Shown here piece by piece: positions 45,810-54,816 of a stretch of 64,000 bases of DNA (position 1 is the first letter of the stretch; each line of letters starts with the position of its first letter). Source of the stretch: JAHEFT01 sp963700705. GTDB taxonomy: Bacteria; Pseudomonadota; Gammaproteobacteria; Xanthomonadales; SZUA-36. The position numbers and the translations under genes are program-made. The notes under the pieces are model-generated. The model worked only from the letters and a program-made list of their open reading frames with translations. It ran no database searches and was not told where the DNA came from. The DNA is taken from the NCBI GenBank assembly GCA_963700705.1, contig CAVOYQ010000001.1, forward strand, positions 186,001-250,000, written 5' to 3'.

Positions 45810-46618
45810 GTGAAGGCGGGGTTTTTCGAGACCGCGAAGCAGTGCCTTTCGCTGTCCGACCCCGGGCAAAAATGCAATGCCGTTTTCGCACTGGCAGAAG
45901 CGGTTGAGCAATCCTGCGCTCTCAGTGGGACTCCGATGGCCCGGTCGAACCGATCGGTCCACCCGGGCGTCCCCTGCGCCCGGAACTCGTCGATGCTTCC
46001 CAGGTGCCCCGGCGGCGCCTGGGGAGCGAAGCAGGCAGGGCAGCGCTGGTTCATGCGATCGCGCACATCGAATTCAACGCGATCAACCTCGCGCTGGATG
46101 CGGCTTACCGGTTCAGAGGCATGCCCGGGCAGTTTTACCGGGACTGGGTGTCCGTCGCGTTTGACGAAGCCAATCATTTCAAACTGCTGGAAGTCAGGCT
46201 GGGTCAGCTGGGCAGCCGGTACGGCGCCTTCCCGGCCCACAACGGGCTGTGGGAGATGGCCGAGAAAACCGCGGACAGCTGCCTGGTTCGAATGGCGCTG
46301 GTGCCGCGCGTGCTGGAAGCCCGCGGTCTGGACGTGACGCCGGGGATGATCGACAGGCTGTCTGCCGTCGGCGACCGGGAAACCATCGAAGCCCTGGAGG
46401 TCATCCTGGCCGAGGAAGTCCGCCACGTCGCCATCGGCACCCACTGGTTCCGCTACTGTTGCGGGCAGGAAGGGAAGGATCCGCTCGAAACCTTCCTGGA
46501 TTTGCTCAAGAAAAACTACGGCGGATCGCTGAGGGGGCCGTTCAACCTGGAGGCCAGGTTCGAAGCCGGCTTTTCCCCCGCGGAAATGGAAGCTTTGACC
46601 GCTGGTCTTGATGCTTGA
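45810..46618 (+). CDS. DUF455 ferritin-like protein (frameshifted)
   Basis: About 269 residues. ATG at 45810 (MKAGFFETAKQCLSLSDPGQKCNAVFALAEAVEQ) begins the protein; the frame breaks near 45920, where one missing base separates SCAL from QWDSDGPVEPIGPPGRPLR. The rest is the ferritin-like helical bundle typical of the DUF455 family: VHAIAHIEFNAINLALDAAYRF, SVAFDEANHFKLLEVRLG and LAEEVRHVAIGTHWF, which hold the Glu/His residues expected for a diiron site. Family function is not established. Downstream of icd by 32 bases on the same strand. Confidence 0.8.
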
Positions 46619-46704
46619 GGCACCCTGGTCAATTTAGCGATTTGGCCGGTGATGGGGAAGGGCATGCAATTGAAGAAGAAACTCGCAACCCGTGGAGTGT
46701 TTTT

Positions 46705-47466
46705 ATGATTACAGTAGGAGTTTCCGGCGCCAACGGCACCATGGGCCGCCTTACGATCAATGCTGTCGACGAGGCGAGTGACCTCACCATCGGGGGATTA
46801 TATGCCCCGGGGAGAGAGGGGCAGGACATCCTCGGACATGCTGCCAGTGGAGACCCGGCGTCTCTTTCGGAATGCGATGTAGTTATTGAATTAACCAACC
46901 CGGACGCTGCTGACGAAAATGTGCCGGTGTGGCGTGACAGTGGCGCCGACGTATTGATTGGAACTTCCGGTTACACCACGGCCCGTATCAAAGCGCTGCG
47001 TACTCAGTGGTCGGGCCTCGAGTCCCGTTGCCTGGTGGTCCCCAATTTTGCCATCGGCGCAGTTTTGATGATGCGATTCGCTGAACTGGCCGCCCCGCAT
47101 TTCGAATCTGCGGAGATCATCGAAATGCACCGCCACGATAAACCCGACGCACCTTCCGGCACCGCGTTACATACGGCCGCCCGGATGGCCGCCGCGCGTC
47201 AGCACAAAGGTCATGCCCGGGGTGTCGAACTGGTGGAAGGGGCCCTGGGTGCGGATGTTGAAGGCATCCCGGTTCATTCATTGAGAACCCACGGTTCCCA
47301 GGCACACCAGGAAGTCGTATTCGGCACGCTCGGGCAGTACCTGACGCTGCGCCACGACACGACCAATTACTCGTGTTTCGCCCCGGGAATCATCCTGGCC
47401 CTGCGCTCGATGAAATCACTGGATCCGGGCGTCACGGTCGGGTTGGAACAGTTGCTCGGGATTTAA
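46705..47466 (+). CDS. dapB: 4-hydroxy-tetrahydrodipicolinate reductase
   Basis: 253 residues; ATG at 46705 with GGAG upstream, not the longer frame starting at 46615. It reduces the cyclic intermediate of lysine and meso-diaminopimelate synthesis. NAD(P) motif VGVSGANGTMGRLTI, conserved DVVIELTNPDAADENV and GTSGYT, active-site EMHRHDKPDAPSGTALHTAARMA, and C-terminal VVFGTLGQYLTLRHDTTNYSCFAPGIILALR. The active-site segment has a single His followed by Arg where many family members have two adjacent His. The overall lengths and loops look closer to the shorter actinobacterial type than to the Escherichia coli enzyme. Confidence 0.93.
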   Translation: MITVGVSGANGTMGRLTINAVDEASDLTIGGLYAPGREGQDILGHAASGDPASLSECDVVIELTNPDAADENVPVWRDSGADVLIGTSGYTTARIKALRTQWSGLESRCLVVPNFAIGAVLMMRFAELAAPHFESAEIIEMHRHDKPDAPSGTALHTAARMAAARQHKGHARGVELVEGALGADVEGIPVHSLRTHGSQAHQEVVFGTLGQYLTLRHDTTNYSCFAPGIILALRSMKSLDPGVTVGLEQLLGI

Positions 47467-47481
47467 CTCCCGAATTGGCTG

Positions 47482-48216
47482 TTACAGGCCACTAGACGCA
47501 ATCTCACGCGATACGGCCCCGTCCGGGGTTACTTCCAGGTAACTGCCCTGGTCGTACCAATCCGCCAGCACAATCCGTTCCGCGCTGACCCCGTCCAGAT
47601 CAACCGTGTGGTGGGCAGGGCGGTGGGTGTGGCCGTGAATCATCCTCAATACCTTGTGCGCCCGGAACGCGTCTGAAACGGCGCCAGGGTTAACGTCCAT
47701 GATTTCCATGGACGCTGAACCGGTGTGGCTGACGCTGGCGGCGCGAGCTTCCTGCGCCAGTTTGAGCCGCTCGGGAACCGGTAACCCCAGGACTGCAGAC
47801 TGCCAGTGGGGATCACGTGTCTGACGTCTGAAAGCCTGGTAGTCCACGTCATCGGTGCACAAGGTGTCGCCGTGAAGCAGCAGTGTCGGCGTGCCGTAGA
47901 GGTCAATCACACGGGTTTCGGGCAGCAACTGCAATTTCGCGCCTGATGCATATTGCTCACCAATGAGGAAGTCCCGGTTGCCGTGCATGAAATGGCAGGG
48001 CACACCCTGCTTGTGAAGGGCGGCCGTGGCCTCGGCCACCCGCCGGGCTGTCTTTGATAGCGCATCATCTCCGATCCAGAACTCGAACAGGTCGCCCAGG
48101 ATGTAGACCGCTTCAGCCTTGCTGGCCGGACCGGACAAAAAGGCCAGCAGCCACCCGGTCCTTTCCGGCGCCCTGTCTTCGAGATGGAGATCGGAGATGA
48201 AGAGCGTCGTTTGCAT
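47482..48216 (-). CDS. lpxH: UDP-2,3-diacylglucosamine diphosphatase
   Basis: 244 residues. Start ATG at 48216 overlaps the cyclophilin stop (ATGA); a TTG one codon earlier is less likely. It cleaves UDP-diacylglucosamine to lipid X in lipid A synthesis at the inner face of the membrane. Calcineurin-type metal motifs: LFISDLHLED, GDLFEFWIGDD, CHFMHGNRDFLIG, LLLHGDTLC and MIHGHTHRPAHH. Presence of lpxH supports a Gram-negative proteobacterium. Confidence 0.95.
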   Translation of the reverse strand: MQTTLFISDLHLEDRAPERTGWLLAFLSGPASKAEAVYILGDLFEFWIGDDALSKTARRVAEATAALHKQGVPCHFMHGNRDFLIGEQYASGAKLQLLPETRVIDLYGTPTLLLHGDTLCTDDVDYQAFRRQTRDPHWQSAVLGLPVPERLKLAQEARAASVSHTGSASMEIMDVNPGAVSDAFRAHKVLRMIHGHTHRPAHHTVDLDGVSAERIVLADWYDQGSYLEVTPDGAVSREIASSGL

Positions 48217-48812
48217 CAACCGTCGATAATTTCGATGCTGTCGATGGTTACAGGCTCCACCGGGACATCCGCATACGGCCCAACGGTTTCCGTCGAGACG
48301 GCGCGGATTTGATCGACCACGTCCATCCCGGAAATGACCCGGCCAAAGACGGCATATCCCCAGGTGCGGGAGTTGTCTTCGCTGGTGAAATCGAGGTTCG
48401 TATTGTTCCCGACGTTGATGAAAAATTGCGCGGTTGCGGAGTGCGGATCGTTGGTGCGGGCCATGGAAATGGTCCCACGCTCATTCGAGAGACCGTTGGA
48501 GGCCTCATTACGGATGGGTTCGCCAGTGGGCTTCTTCTGCATGTCCGGAGTAAATCCGCCGCCCTGGATCATGAAATTGCCGATCACCCGGTGAAAAATC
48601 GTGCCGTCATAGAATCCGCTTTTGGCATAATTGATGAAATTCTCGACGGTTATGGGCGCCTGTTCCGCGTAGAGTTCCAGCTGGATGTCACCCATGCTGG
48701 TATGCATGACGGCCTGTGGATTGCCCTGGGCGGCGAGGCCCTGGGAAAAGGTGATCAAGGCGGCGAGGGTGACCGAGGCCAGCAGGGCCAGTATTCCGTG
48801 TTGTCTGCGCAT
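48216..48812 (-). CDS. ppiA: Periplasmic cyclophilin-type peptidyl-prolyl isomerase
   Basis: 198 residues; ATG at 48812 starts a signal peptide (ILALLASVTLAALITFSQGLAAQ), while the longer frame upstream lacks sense. The cyclophilin core contains ENFINYAKSGFYDGTIFHRVIGNFMIQGGGF with the catalytic Arg, SNERGTISMARTNDPHSATAQFFINV and VFGRVISGMDVVDQI. It helps fold exported proteins. Translation is coupled to lpxH downstream. Confidence 0.93.
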   Translation of the reverse strand: MRRQHGILALLASVTLAALITFSQGLAAQGNPQAVMHTSMGDIQLELYAEQAPITVENFINYAKSGFYDGTIFHRVIGNFMIQGGGFTPDMQKKPTGEPIRNEASNGLSNERGTISMARTNDPHSATAQFFINVGNNTNLDFTSEDNSRTWGYAVFGRVISGMDVVDQIRAVSTETVGPYADVPVEPVTIDSIEIIDG

Positions 48813-48939
48813 GATAGTGGTGTCTCTCTTCCGGTAGGGGTTAAAAAGGAAATGATACTGGTGCGGCAAAGACTGGGCCAGCACTTTAAGCGGCGGGCTG
48901 AATTTCCAGGTTTTCCCGGGCCGTTGATCCGCCGTTTTA

Positions 48940-48948
48940 TGGTATAAT
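48940..48948 (+). promoter_or_regulatory. Extended -10 promoter element for gyrA
   Basis: TGG-TATAAT, an extended -10 box, about 110 bases before the gyrA start. The -35 region is poor, which the TGn extension can offset. A long A/T-rich leader follows. Confidence 0.6.
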
Positions 48949-49057
48949 TTCCAGCTTCGTACGGACGTTTATCAGCCTCTTCCTTGTGCGGAGAAAACAC
49001 AAATTAAAATAACAATAAAACAATTACATAGAAGATTTTTCGGAGAATAATTCTAGT

Positions 49058-51634
49058 ATGGCCGAACTCGCCAAAGAAGTGCTACAGGTAAACCTCGAAG
49101 ACGAAATGCGCAAGTCCTACCTGGACTACGCGATGAGCGTGATCGTCGGGCGCGCACTTCCCGATGTCAGGGACGGGCTCAAGCCTGTGCACCGCCGTGT
49201 TCTGTTTGCCATGAGCGTGCTGGGAAACGACTGGAACAAAGCCTATAAAAAATCCGCCAGGGTCGTGGGTGATGTCATCGGTAAGTACCATCCACACGGC
49301 GATACGGCCGTTTACGACACCATCGTGCGCATGGCCCAGCCTTTCGCCATGCGTTATATGCTGGTGGACGGCCAGGGTAACTTCGGCTCTGTCGACGGCG
49401 ACGCACCGGCCGCGATGCGCTACACCGAAGTACGCATGTCCAGGCTTGCACATGAATTGCTTTCGGACCTGGACAAGGAAACCGTCGATTTCACCCCGAA
49501 CTACGATGAAACCGAGCTGGAACCCCGGGTCATGCCGACCCGCGTGCCCAATCTCCTGGTCAATGGTTCTGCCGGTATTGCCGTGGGCATGGCGACCAAT
49601 ATACCGCCGCACAACCTCAACGAAGTCATCAACGCCACCATTGCCCTGATCGACAATCCGGATCTTTCGGTCGCCGACCTGATGGTGCATCTGCCGGGGC
49701 CGGACTTTCCGACCGCCGGGGTGATCAACGGCGCCCAGGGTATCCACGAGGCATACCACACGGGGCGTGGCCGGATTTACATGCGCGCCCGGTCGCACAT
49801 CGAGACCAATGAATCATCCGGCAAGCAGGCCATCATCGTTACCGAATTGCCGTACCAGGTAAACAAGGCCCGCTTGCTGGAAAAAATCGCGGAACTGGTC
49901 AAGGAGAAGAAGCTCGAGGGCATAACGGAACTGCGCGATGAATCCGACAAGGACGGCATGCGCGTGGTGATCGAACTGCGTCGCGGCGATGTCCCGGAAG
50001 TGATACTGAATAATCTTTTCAAACACACCTCGATGCAAAGCGTTTTCGGCATCAACATGGTTGCCCTGGTGGAGGGCCAGCCCCGACTGCTGAACCTGCG
50101 CGAAATCCTCAGCGCGTTTATCGGACACCGTCGCGAAGTCGTGACCCGCCGCACCCTGTACGATCTGCGCAAGGCCAGGGACCGGGCCCACGTGCTGGAA
50201 GGACTGACGGTAGCCCTGGCGAATCTCGACGCGGTTATCGAACTGATCAAGGCGTCCTCAACGCCGGCCGAAGCGAGAGAGCGGCTGTTGGCCCGCATTT
50301 GGGAACCCGGCCTGGTCAAAGCGATGCTGGGGCAGGGTGGCGGTGAAACGTCCCGTCCCGAAGACCTCGAAGCGCAGTATGGCTTGCAGGAGGAAGGTTA
50401 CCAGTTGTCTCCCGTGCAGGCGCAGGAAATCCTGAACATGCGCCTGCACCGCCTGACCGGGCTCGAGCAGGAAAAACTGACCAAAGAATACGAAGAAATA
50501 CTGACCGGTATCCTGAAATTGTTATTGATCCTTGAGGAACCCGCCCGCCTGATGGAGGTGATTCGGGAAGAACTCGCAGCCATCCTGGAACAGTTCGGTG
50601 ACGTTCGGCGCACGGAGATCCTGGAGCACAGGCTGGATCTGAGCCTGGAAGACCTGATCACCGAGGAAAACGTCGTGGTCACGTTGTCACACGGCGGTTA
50701 CGCCAAGTCGCAACCGCTCGACCGCTACCAGTCCCAGCGCCGCGGTGGCACCGGCAAGTCAGCCACGAAAATCAAGGACGAAGATTTTATCGAACGGCTG
50801 TTTGTCGCCAATACGCACGACATGCTGCTGTGCTTCACCAGCCGCGGCAAGATTCACTGGCTGAAGGTTTACGAACTGCCCCAGGCGAGCCATGTCAGCC
50901 GGGGCAAACCCATCGTCAACCTGTTGCCGCTGGAAAAGGATGAGCGGGTCAATGCCGTTTTACCGGTGCGCGAATATCCCGACGATCTGTTCGTATTTTT
51001 CGCAACCCGCAACGGTATCGTGAAAAAGACGCCTCTATCCGAATTTTCCAGGCCCCGCGCCAATGGAATCTGGGCAATTGACCTGCCTGATGGCGATGAA
51101 CTGGTGAACGTCAGCCTGACGGACGGGCAACAGGACATCATGTTGTTCGCCAGTACCGGCAAATGTATCCGTTTCGCCGAGAGCGATGTCCGCTCGATGG
51201 GGCGTGTTGCCCGCGGGGTCATCGGAATCCGTGTTCCCAAGGGCCAGCAGGTCGTTTCCATGCTGGTGGTCGGGGAAGGTGACGTACTCACGGTCACCGA
51301 GAATGGTTTTGGCAAACGGACCGCGGTGAATGACTATCCGCGCCAGGGCCGTGGTGGGCAGGGTGTGATCGGTATTGCAACATCCGAACGAAATGGCGCA
51401 CTGATCTCGGCGATCCAGGTGAGCGGAGAGGACGACATCATGCTGATTTCCGATGGCGGGTCACTGGTGCGAACCAATGCCGGTGAAATATCCACGCTCG
51501 GCAGAAATACCCAGGGCGTCACACTGATCCGTTTGCGCCAGGAAGAGAAACTGGTCGGGCTTGCACGGATCGAACCGGAAGCCGAGGTCGAAGAAAGTGA
51601 AGATGGGAACGCCGAAGACAGCGAATCTTTGTGA
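49058..51634 (+). CDS. gyrA: DNA gyrase subunit A
   Basis: 858 residues, intact. Forms the DNA-breaking part of gyrase. The N-terminal part contains the winged helix with KSARVVGDVIGKYHPHGDTAVYDTI (quinolone region, Thr83 and Asp87) and the catalytic Tyr122 in RYTEVRMSRLA. GyrA-box QRRGGTGKSATKIKDEDFIE in the C-terminal beta-pinwheel distinguishes it from ParC. The C-terminal tail is acidic (EESEDGNAEDSES), as in other proteobacterial GyrA. Thr83 and Asp87 are the usual susceptible-type residues in many genera. Followed at once by a REP-like element. Confidence 0.98.
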   Translation: MAELAKEVLQVNLEDEMRKSYLDYAMSVIVGRALPDVRDGLKPVHRRVLFAMSVLGNDWNKAYKKSARVVGDVIGKYHPHGDTAVYDTIVRMAQPFAMRYMLVDGQGNFGSVDGDAPAAMRYTEVRMSRLAHELLSDLDKETVDFTPNYDETELEPRVMPTRVPNLLVNGSAGIAVGMATNIPPHNLNEVINATIALIDNPDLSVADLMVHLPGPDFPTAGVINGAQGIHEAYHTGRGRIYMRARSHIETNESSGKQAIIVTELPYQVNKARLLEKIAELVKEKKLEGITELRDESDKDGMRVVIELRRGDVPEVILNNLFKHTSMQSVFGINMVALVEGQPRLLNLREILSAFIGHRREVVTRRTLYDLRKARDRAHVLEGLTVALANLDAVIELIKASSTPAEARERLLARIWEPGLVKAMLGQGGGETSRPEDLEAQYGLQEEGYQLSPVQAQEILNMRLHRLTGLEQEKLTKEYEEILTGILKLLLILEEPARLMEVIREELAAILEQFGDVRRTEILEHRLDLSLEDLITEENVVVTLSHGGYAKSQPLDRYQSQRRGGTGKSATKIKDEDFIERLFVANTHDMLLCFTSRGKIHWLKVYELPQASHVSRGKPIVNLLPLEKDERVNAVLPVREYPDDLFVFFATRNGIVKKTPLSEFSRPRANGIWAIDLPDGDELVNVSLTDGQQDIMLFASTGKCIRFAESDVRSMGRVARGVIGIRVPKGQQVVSMLVVGEGDVLTVTENGFGKRTAVNDYPRQGRGGQGVIGIATSERNGALISAIQVSGEDDIMLISDGGSLVRTNAGEISTLGRNTQGVTLIRLRQEEKLVGLARIEPEAEVEESEDGNAEDSESL

Positions 51635-51666
51635 TGCAGGAGCGGATTTATCCGCGATGTCCGCGA
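51635..51666. repeat. REP-like palindrome after gyrA
   Basis: TGCAGGAGCGGATTTATCCG opens the element: GCGGAT-tt-ATCCGC is a perfect hairpin (51642-51655) and GATGTCCGCGAT follows. It shares AGAGCGG/CCGCGAT flanks with the element at 37395 although the stem bases differ (AT/AT instead of CC/GG). It lies between convergent gyrA and the DUF3365 gene. Confidence 0.6.
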
Positions 51667-51672
51667 TACGCT

Positions 51673-52245
51673 TTAATCCGATTCCAGCAATCGAGTAACG
51701 ACGAAAGCGCCGCGCAGATCACCTTCCTTGAAGCCGGTGGCAAGGTCAGCGGGATAGAGTTCCGCCAGTTTTTCCGCGACCGGCGGTGCGATATCAGTGC
51801 CGTGACACTGCAGGCACAGTCCGGCGGTGGGAATAGCTTTCATGAAACGGAATTCAGGACCGTTTTCCGTTTGCCTTACTTCGTGCCAGGTGAGTGTGCC
51901 AGGATCCTCTCCTGCCAGTTTCCGGGCTTCAAAAGTTTCCAAAACGGCTGTTTGCCATTCGTTGGGCGCATTGCCCGGATTCCGGTTCCGGGTACTGACC
52001 CTTGACAGGTTAACGTTATTGGCCTGTGAGACCTCCTGGCCGATGACCAGTGCCTTGGTGTTGCAAACCTCGATGGCTTCGATGGCGCCGCCTGTGTGCA
52101 TCGCCGCCATCAATTCGGATTTCAGCGCTCCGGCATATTCCTTGGTGGCTTCGATGGCCCAGTCCAGTTCAGCCGATTCATCGTATCCGGCGCACACGCC
52201 CGGTATCAATCCCGCAACGCCCAATATCAGAAGTGTTTTCTTCAT
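51673..52245 (-). CDS. DUF3365 periplasmic haem protein
   Basis: 190 residues; ATG at 52245 with a signal peptide (MKKTLLILGVAGLIPGVCAG). CLQCHG is a c-type haem-binding motif, preceded by RFMKAIPTAGL; EVCNTKALVIGQEVSQ and VSTRNRNPGNAPNEWQ are shared by the family, which often forms the sensor part of histidine kinases or stands alone as a periplasmic haem sensor. Function of stand-alone members is unknown. Followed upstream by the OsmC gene in the same direction. Confidence 0.85.
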   Translation of the reverse strand: MKKTLLILGVAGLIPGVCAGYDESAELDWAIEATKEYAGALKSELMAAMHTGGAIEAIEVCNTKALVIGQEVSQANNVNLSRVSTRNRNPGNAPNEWQTAVLETFEARKLAGEDPGTLTWHEVRQTENGPEFRFMKAIPTAGLCLQCHGTDIAPPVAEKLAELYPADLATGFKEGDLRGAFVVTRLLESD

Positions 52246-52273
52246 TATCCAAAGGCTCCCCGGCAAGTCCTGT

Positions 52274-52711
52274 TCAGGGATCTACGATGATCTCCGAGCT
52301 CAAATGGGTCCCGGCCGTGAGCGAATTGGTCACCAGGCAAACATGGTCGGATTTTTCAATCAACCGTTCGGCCTTGTGCGCGTCCGTGCCGGGTGGCACA
52401 TGCAGGATGACCCGGACGTGAAATTCGGTAAAGCGCGTGACGCCGTCCACACGGTCCAACACGCCGTCCACTTTGCACTGGACCGAATTCCAATCAAAGT
52501 GCGAACCGCGCGCGACCGCACGGAACGTCAGGATGAAACAGTCCGCCACGGCGGCGACCAGGAAGGTCTCCGGCGACCACAGGTTGCCGGGTCCGCCAAA
52601 CTCGGCGGGGGCCAGGGAGGGGAGTGTCTTCAGTCCGTTGCTGCTGACGCTGATGACGCCTTCTGCCGGCGCATCGGCCTTGACAATGTAATGATGGGGA
52701 TAGTCCTGCAT
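52274..52711 (-). CDS. OsmC-family peroxide-reducing protein
   Basis: 145 residues. OsmC/Ohr fold with two redox cysteines in VAAVADCFILTFRAVA and SDHVCLVTNSLTAGT, the pair that reduces organic peroxides. PAEFGGPGNLWSPETFLVAAVADC is the characteristic start of the second helix. Twenty-eight bases upstream of the DUF3365 gene. Upstream is a long inverted repeat (52739-52765) and then the peroxiredoxin gene in the same orientation. Confidence 0.9.
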   Translation of the reverse strand: MQDYPHHYIVKADAPAEGVISVSSNGLKTLPSLAPAEFGGPGNLWSPETFLVAAVADCFILTFRAVARGSHFDWNSVQCKVDGVLDRVDGVTRFTEFHVRVILHVPPGTDAHKAERLIEKSDHVCLVTNSLTAGTHLSSEIIVDP

Positions 52712-52738
52712 GGCTGTTCCTGATGTCTTGCCTGAAGT

Positions 52739-52765
52739 GATTATTCGCCGTCGTGGCGAATAATC
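52739..52765. promoter_or_regulatory. Long inverted repeat between peroxiredoxin and osmC-like genes
   Basis: GATTATTCGCC and GGCGAATAATC are perfect 11-base complements around GTCGT. On the minus strand it is 20 bases past the peroxiredoxin stop and 27 bases before the OsmC start. There is no U-run, so it could be an operator for OsmC or a weak terminator. Confidence 0.5.
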
Positions 52766-52785
52766 AACTGATCGAAATCATCCTT

Positions 52786-53265
52786 TCACAGGCTGGCGAG
52801 TACGTGCTCGGCGCTGCTGACCCGGAATTCGCCGGGGCTTTCGACAAACAACTTCGTCACCACGCCATCCTGTGCAACCAGGGCAAAGCGCTGAGAACGC
52901 ATGCCCATGCCGAAGGCGCTTGCGTCGAGTTCCAGACCCAGGGCCTTCGCGAAGTCGCCGTTGCCGTCCGCCAGCATCAGGATATTTCCCGCACCGGCGC
53001 TTTTGCCCCAGGCGCTCATGACGAAGACGTCGTTCACCGCGACAAACGCGATGGTGTCGACACCCTTGGCGAACAGTTTATCCGCGAGATCGACGTAACC
53101 GGGCAAGTGCCTGACCGAACAGGTGGGCGTGAACGCGCCCGGGACGGAAACCAGGATCACTTTCTTGCCGGCAAAAATTTCAGCGGTTGTTACAGGGGCC
53201 GGGCCTTGTTCGCCCATCCTTGTCAAAGTGGCTTCAGGCAGCCGGTCACCGGTTTTAATCGTCAT
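52786..53265 (-). CDS. Peroxiredoxin (Prx5/AhpE-like)
   Basis: 159 residues; start ATG at 53265 (MTIKTGDRLPEATLTRM). Peroxidatic cysteine 49 lies in VPGAFTPTCSVRHLPGY, the Prx5-type motif. VNDVFVMSAWGKS, LADGNGDFAKALGLELD and GMRSQRFALVAQDG are standard. It reduces peroxides, probably with glutaredoxin or thioredoxin; no second cysteine of the classical 2-Cys type is seen. Confidence 0.93.
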   Translation of the reverse strand: MTIKTGDRLPEATLTRMGEQGPAPVTTAEIFAGKKVILVSVPGAFTPTCSVRHLPGYVDLADKLFAKGVDTIAFVAVNDVFVMSAWGKSAGAGNILMLADGNGDFAKALGLELDASAFGMGMRSQRFALVAQDGVVTKLFVESPGEFRVSSAEHVLASL

Positions 53266-53349
53266 ATTAGTGCTCCTTCCATGCATGATTGATCAACATG
53301 GGAACAGGCCGGCACAATTACAAGGAGGGAGGCTGGAAGTGCCGGTCAA

Positions 53350-53715
53350 TCAGGCGGCCATGGCCTCGGATATCGCGGTTAAAAGAATATTTGGATTCAC
53401 CGGCTTGGTGACGTATTCGCGGGCGCCCTGGCGCAAACCCCAGGCGCGATCGGCCTCGCCGTCCATACTGGACACGAAAATGACCGGAATGTGCCGGGTG
53501 CGTTCTTCCCGGCCGAGATGCCTTTTAGCCTGGTAGCCACTCATACCCGGCATAACGATATCCATCAGGATGACTTCAGGGCATTCACAGCCTGCGAGTT
53601 CTATGGCTTGCTCACCGGATGCGGCGGTAACGATCTGGTGGCCACCGCGTTCAACGATCTGGCGCAGTTGGTAAAGCTGCGTCGGTGAGTCATCGACGAT
53701 GAGTACTTTAGACAT
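53350..53715 (-). CDS. CheY-like single-domain response regulator
   Basis: 121 residues; ATG at 53715 (MSKVLIVDDSPTQL), rather than the longer frame. Acidic pocket Asp8/Asp9, phospho-acceptor Asp52 in ILMDIVMPGMSG, and conserved Lys104 in YVTKPVNP. No output domain. Similar stand-alone regulators (PilG/PilH, chemotaxis) act by protein binding. No kinase gene is adjacent; it follows the acuI-like gene by 75 bases on the same strand. Confidence 0.88.
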   Translation of the reverse strand: MSKVLIVDDSPTQLYQLRQIVERGGHQIVTAASGEQAIELAGCECPEVILMDIVMPGMSGYQAKRHLGREERTRHIPVIFVSSMDGEADRAWGLRQGAREYVTKPVNPNILLTAISEAMAA

Positions 53716-53790
53716 GGTAGCTCCCGCTTCCCGCGAACGTTTCATCTGCCCAGGCAGTAGTATGCCGTAAATCAATGATATTTGGAAAGA

Positions 53791-54804
53791 TCAATCTTCC
53801 AAATCTGCAATTTTGACCACGGTCCGCCCAAGTGACCGGCCTTCCATCATTTCATCGAACACGGCATTCATGGTTTCCAGCGTCACCTCCTGCTTGATGA
53901 TTTCATTCAGCAGGGGTGGTTTCCACTCGTGGCCAAGGCGGTTCCAGAGCATACGGCGCATTTCGATCGAGCAGTTGGCCGAGCTGATGCCAAGCAGGCT
54001 GACGCCCCTCAGGATCATCGGGAACACGGTGGTGTTCAGGCCTTGCCCTCCGGCCATGCCGCAACAGGCGATATTACCCCAAAGGTCAATGACCCGGCTG
54101 ATCCCCGCGAGCATGTCGCCACCGACGCTGTCGATGCAACCGGCCCAGCTGGCTTTTTCCAGCGGCTTTTGACCCCAATGCAGGTCGTGCCGGGAAATAC
54201 ACTGACGGGCGCCCAGGTGCTCCAGCCAGTCGAACTCTTCCGTTTTGCCGGTGATGGCATGCGCTTCGTATCCCGCGGCGGTTAACAGGTTGATCGCAAC
54301 GGTTCCTACACCGCCACTGGCCCCGGTCACCACGATCGGTCCCATGTCCGGCCGCTGCCCGCATGCCTCCATCCGGTAAAGGCTCATGGCTGCCGTGAAT
54401 CCGGCCGTGCCAAGCCCCATGGCTTCACGCATGCTGAGGGTCTCGGGCAAGGGTACGACGATGTCGCTGGTCAGGCGCAGGTATTCAGAATAGCCGCCGT
54501 CGCGGACTTCGGACAGGCCGCTGCCGTTGGCCAGCACCCGGTCACCCACCTCGACCTGGTCGCAGCTTGATTCAACCACCACGCCGGCGACATCAATGCC
54601 GCCTGTCAGCGGGTGACGCCTGAGAATCTTCCCCTTGCCCGTCGCGGCCAGGGCGTCCTTGAAATTGATACCCGACCAGGCGACCTGGATGGTGACTTCA
54701 CCTTCACTGAGGTCTTCCAGCGCGACATCTTCAATGCCCGACCGATAGCCCTGTTCGTCGTCGTGGATGCGAAATGCTCTGAAAGTCTCCGGTATGTTGC
54801 CCAT
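53791..54804 (-). CDS. acuI: MDR-family oxidoreductase, AcuI/YhdH-like acrylyl-CoA reductase
   Basis: 337 residues. Medium-chain reductase with no zinc cysteines. INFKDALAATGKGKIL and PLTGGIDVAGVVVESSCDQVEVGDRVLANG resemble AcuI/YhdH enzymes, which reduce acrylyl-CoA to propionyl-CoA; GPIVVTGASGGVGTVAINLL is the NADPH-binding loop and GAGYEAHAITGK-like segment AAGYEAHAITGKTEE follows. In the present case it starts 12 bases after lpdA stops and so shares the sucA-sucB-lpdA transcript. Acrylyl-CoA arises in DMSP or 3-hydroxypropionate metabolism, but a general detoxifying role is also possible. Confidence 0.85.
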   Translation of the reverse strand: MGNIPETFRAFRIHDDEQGYRSGIEDVALEDLSEGEVTIQVAWSGINFKDALAATGKGKILRRHPLTGGIDVAGVVVESSCDQVEVGDRVLANGSGLSEVRDGGYSEYLRLTSDIVVPLPETLSMREAMGLGTAGFTAAMSLYRMEACGQRPDMGPIVVTGASGGVGTVAINLLTAAGYEAHAITGKTEEFDWLEHLGARQCISRHDLHWGQKPLEKASWAGCIDSVGGDMLAGISRVIDLWGNIACCGMAGGQGLNTTVFPMILRGVSLLGISSANCSIEMRRMLWNRLGHEWKPPLLNEIIKQEVTLETMNAVFDEMMEGRSLGRTVVKIADLED

Positions 54805-54816
54805 TCCTGTTCTCCG

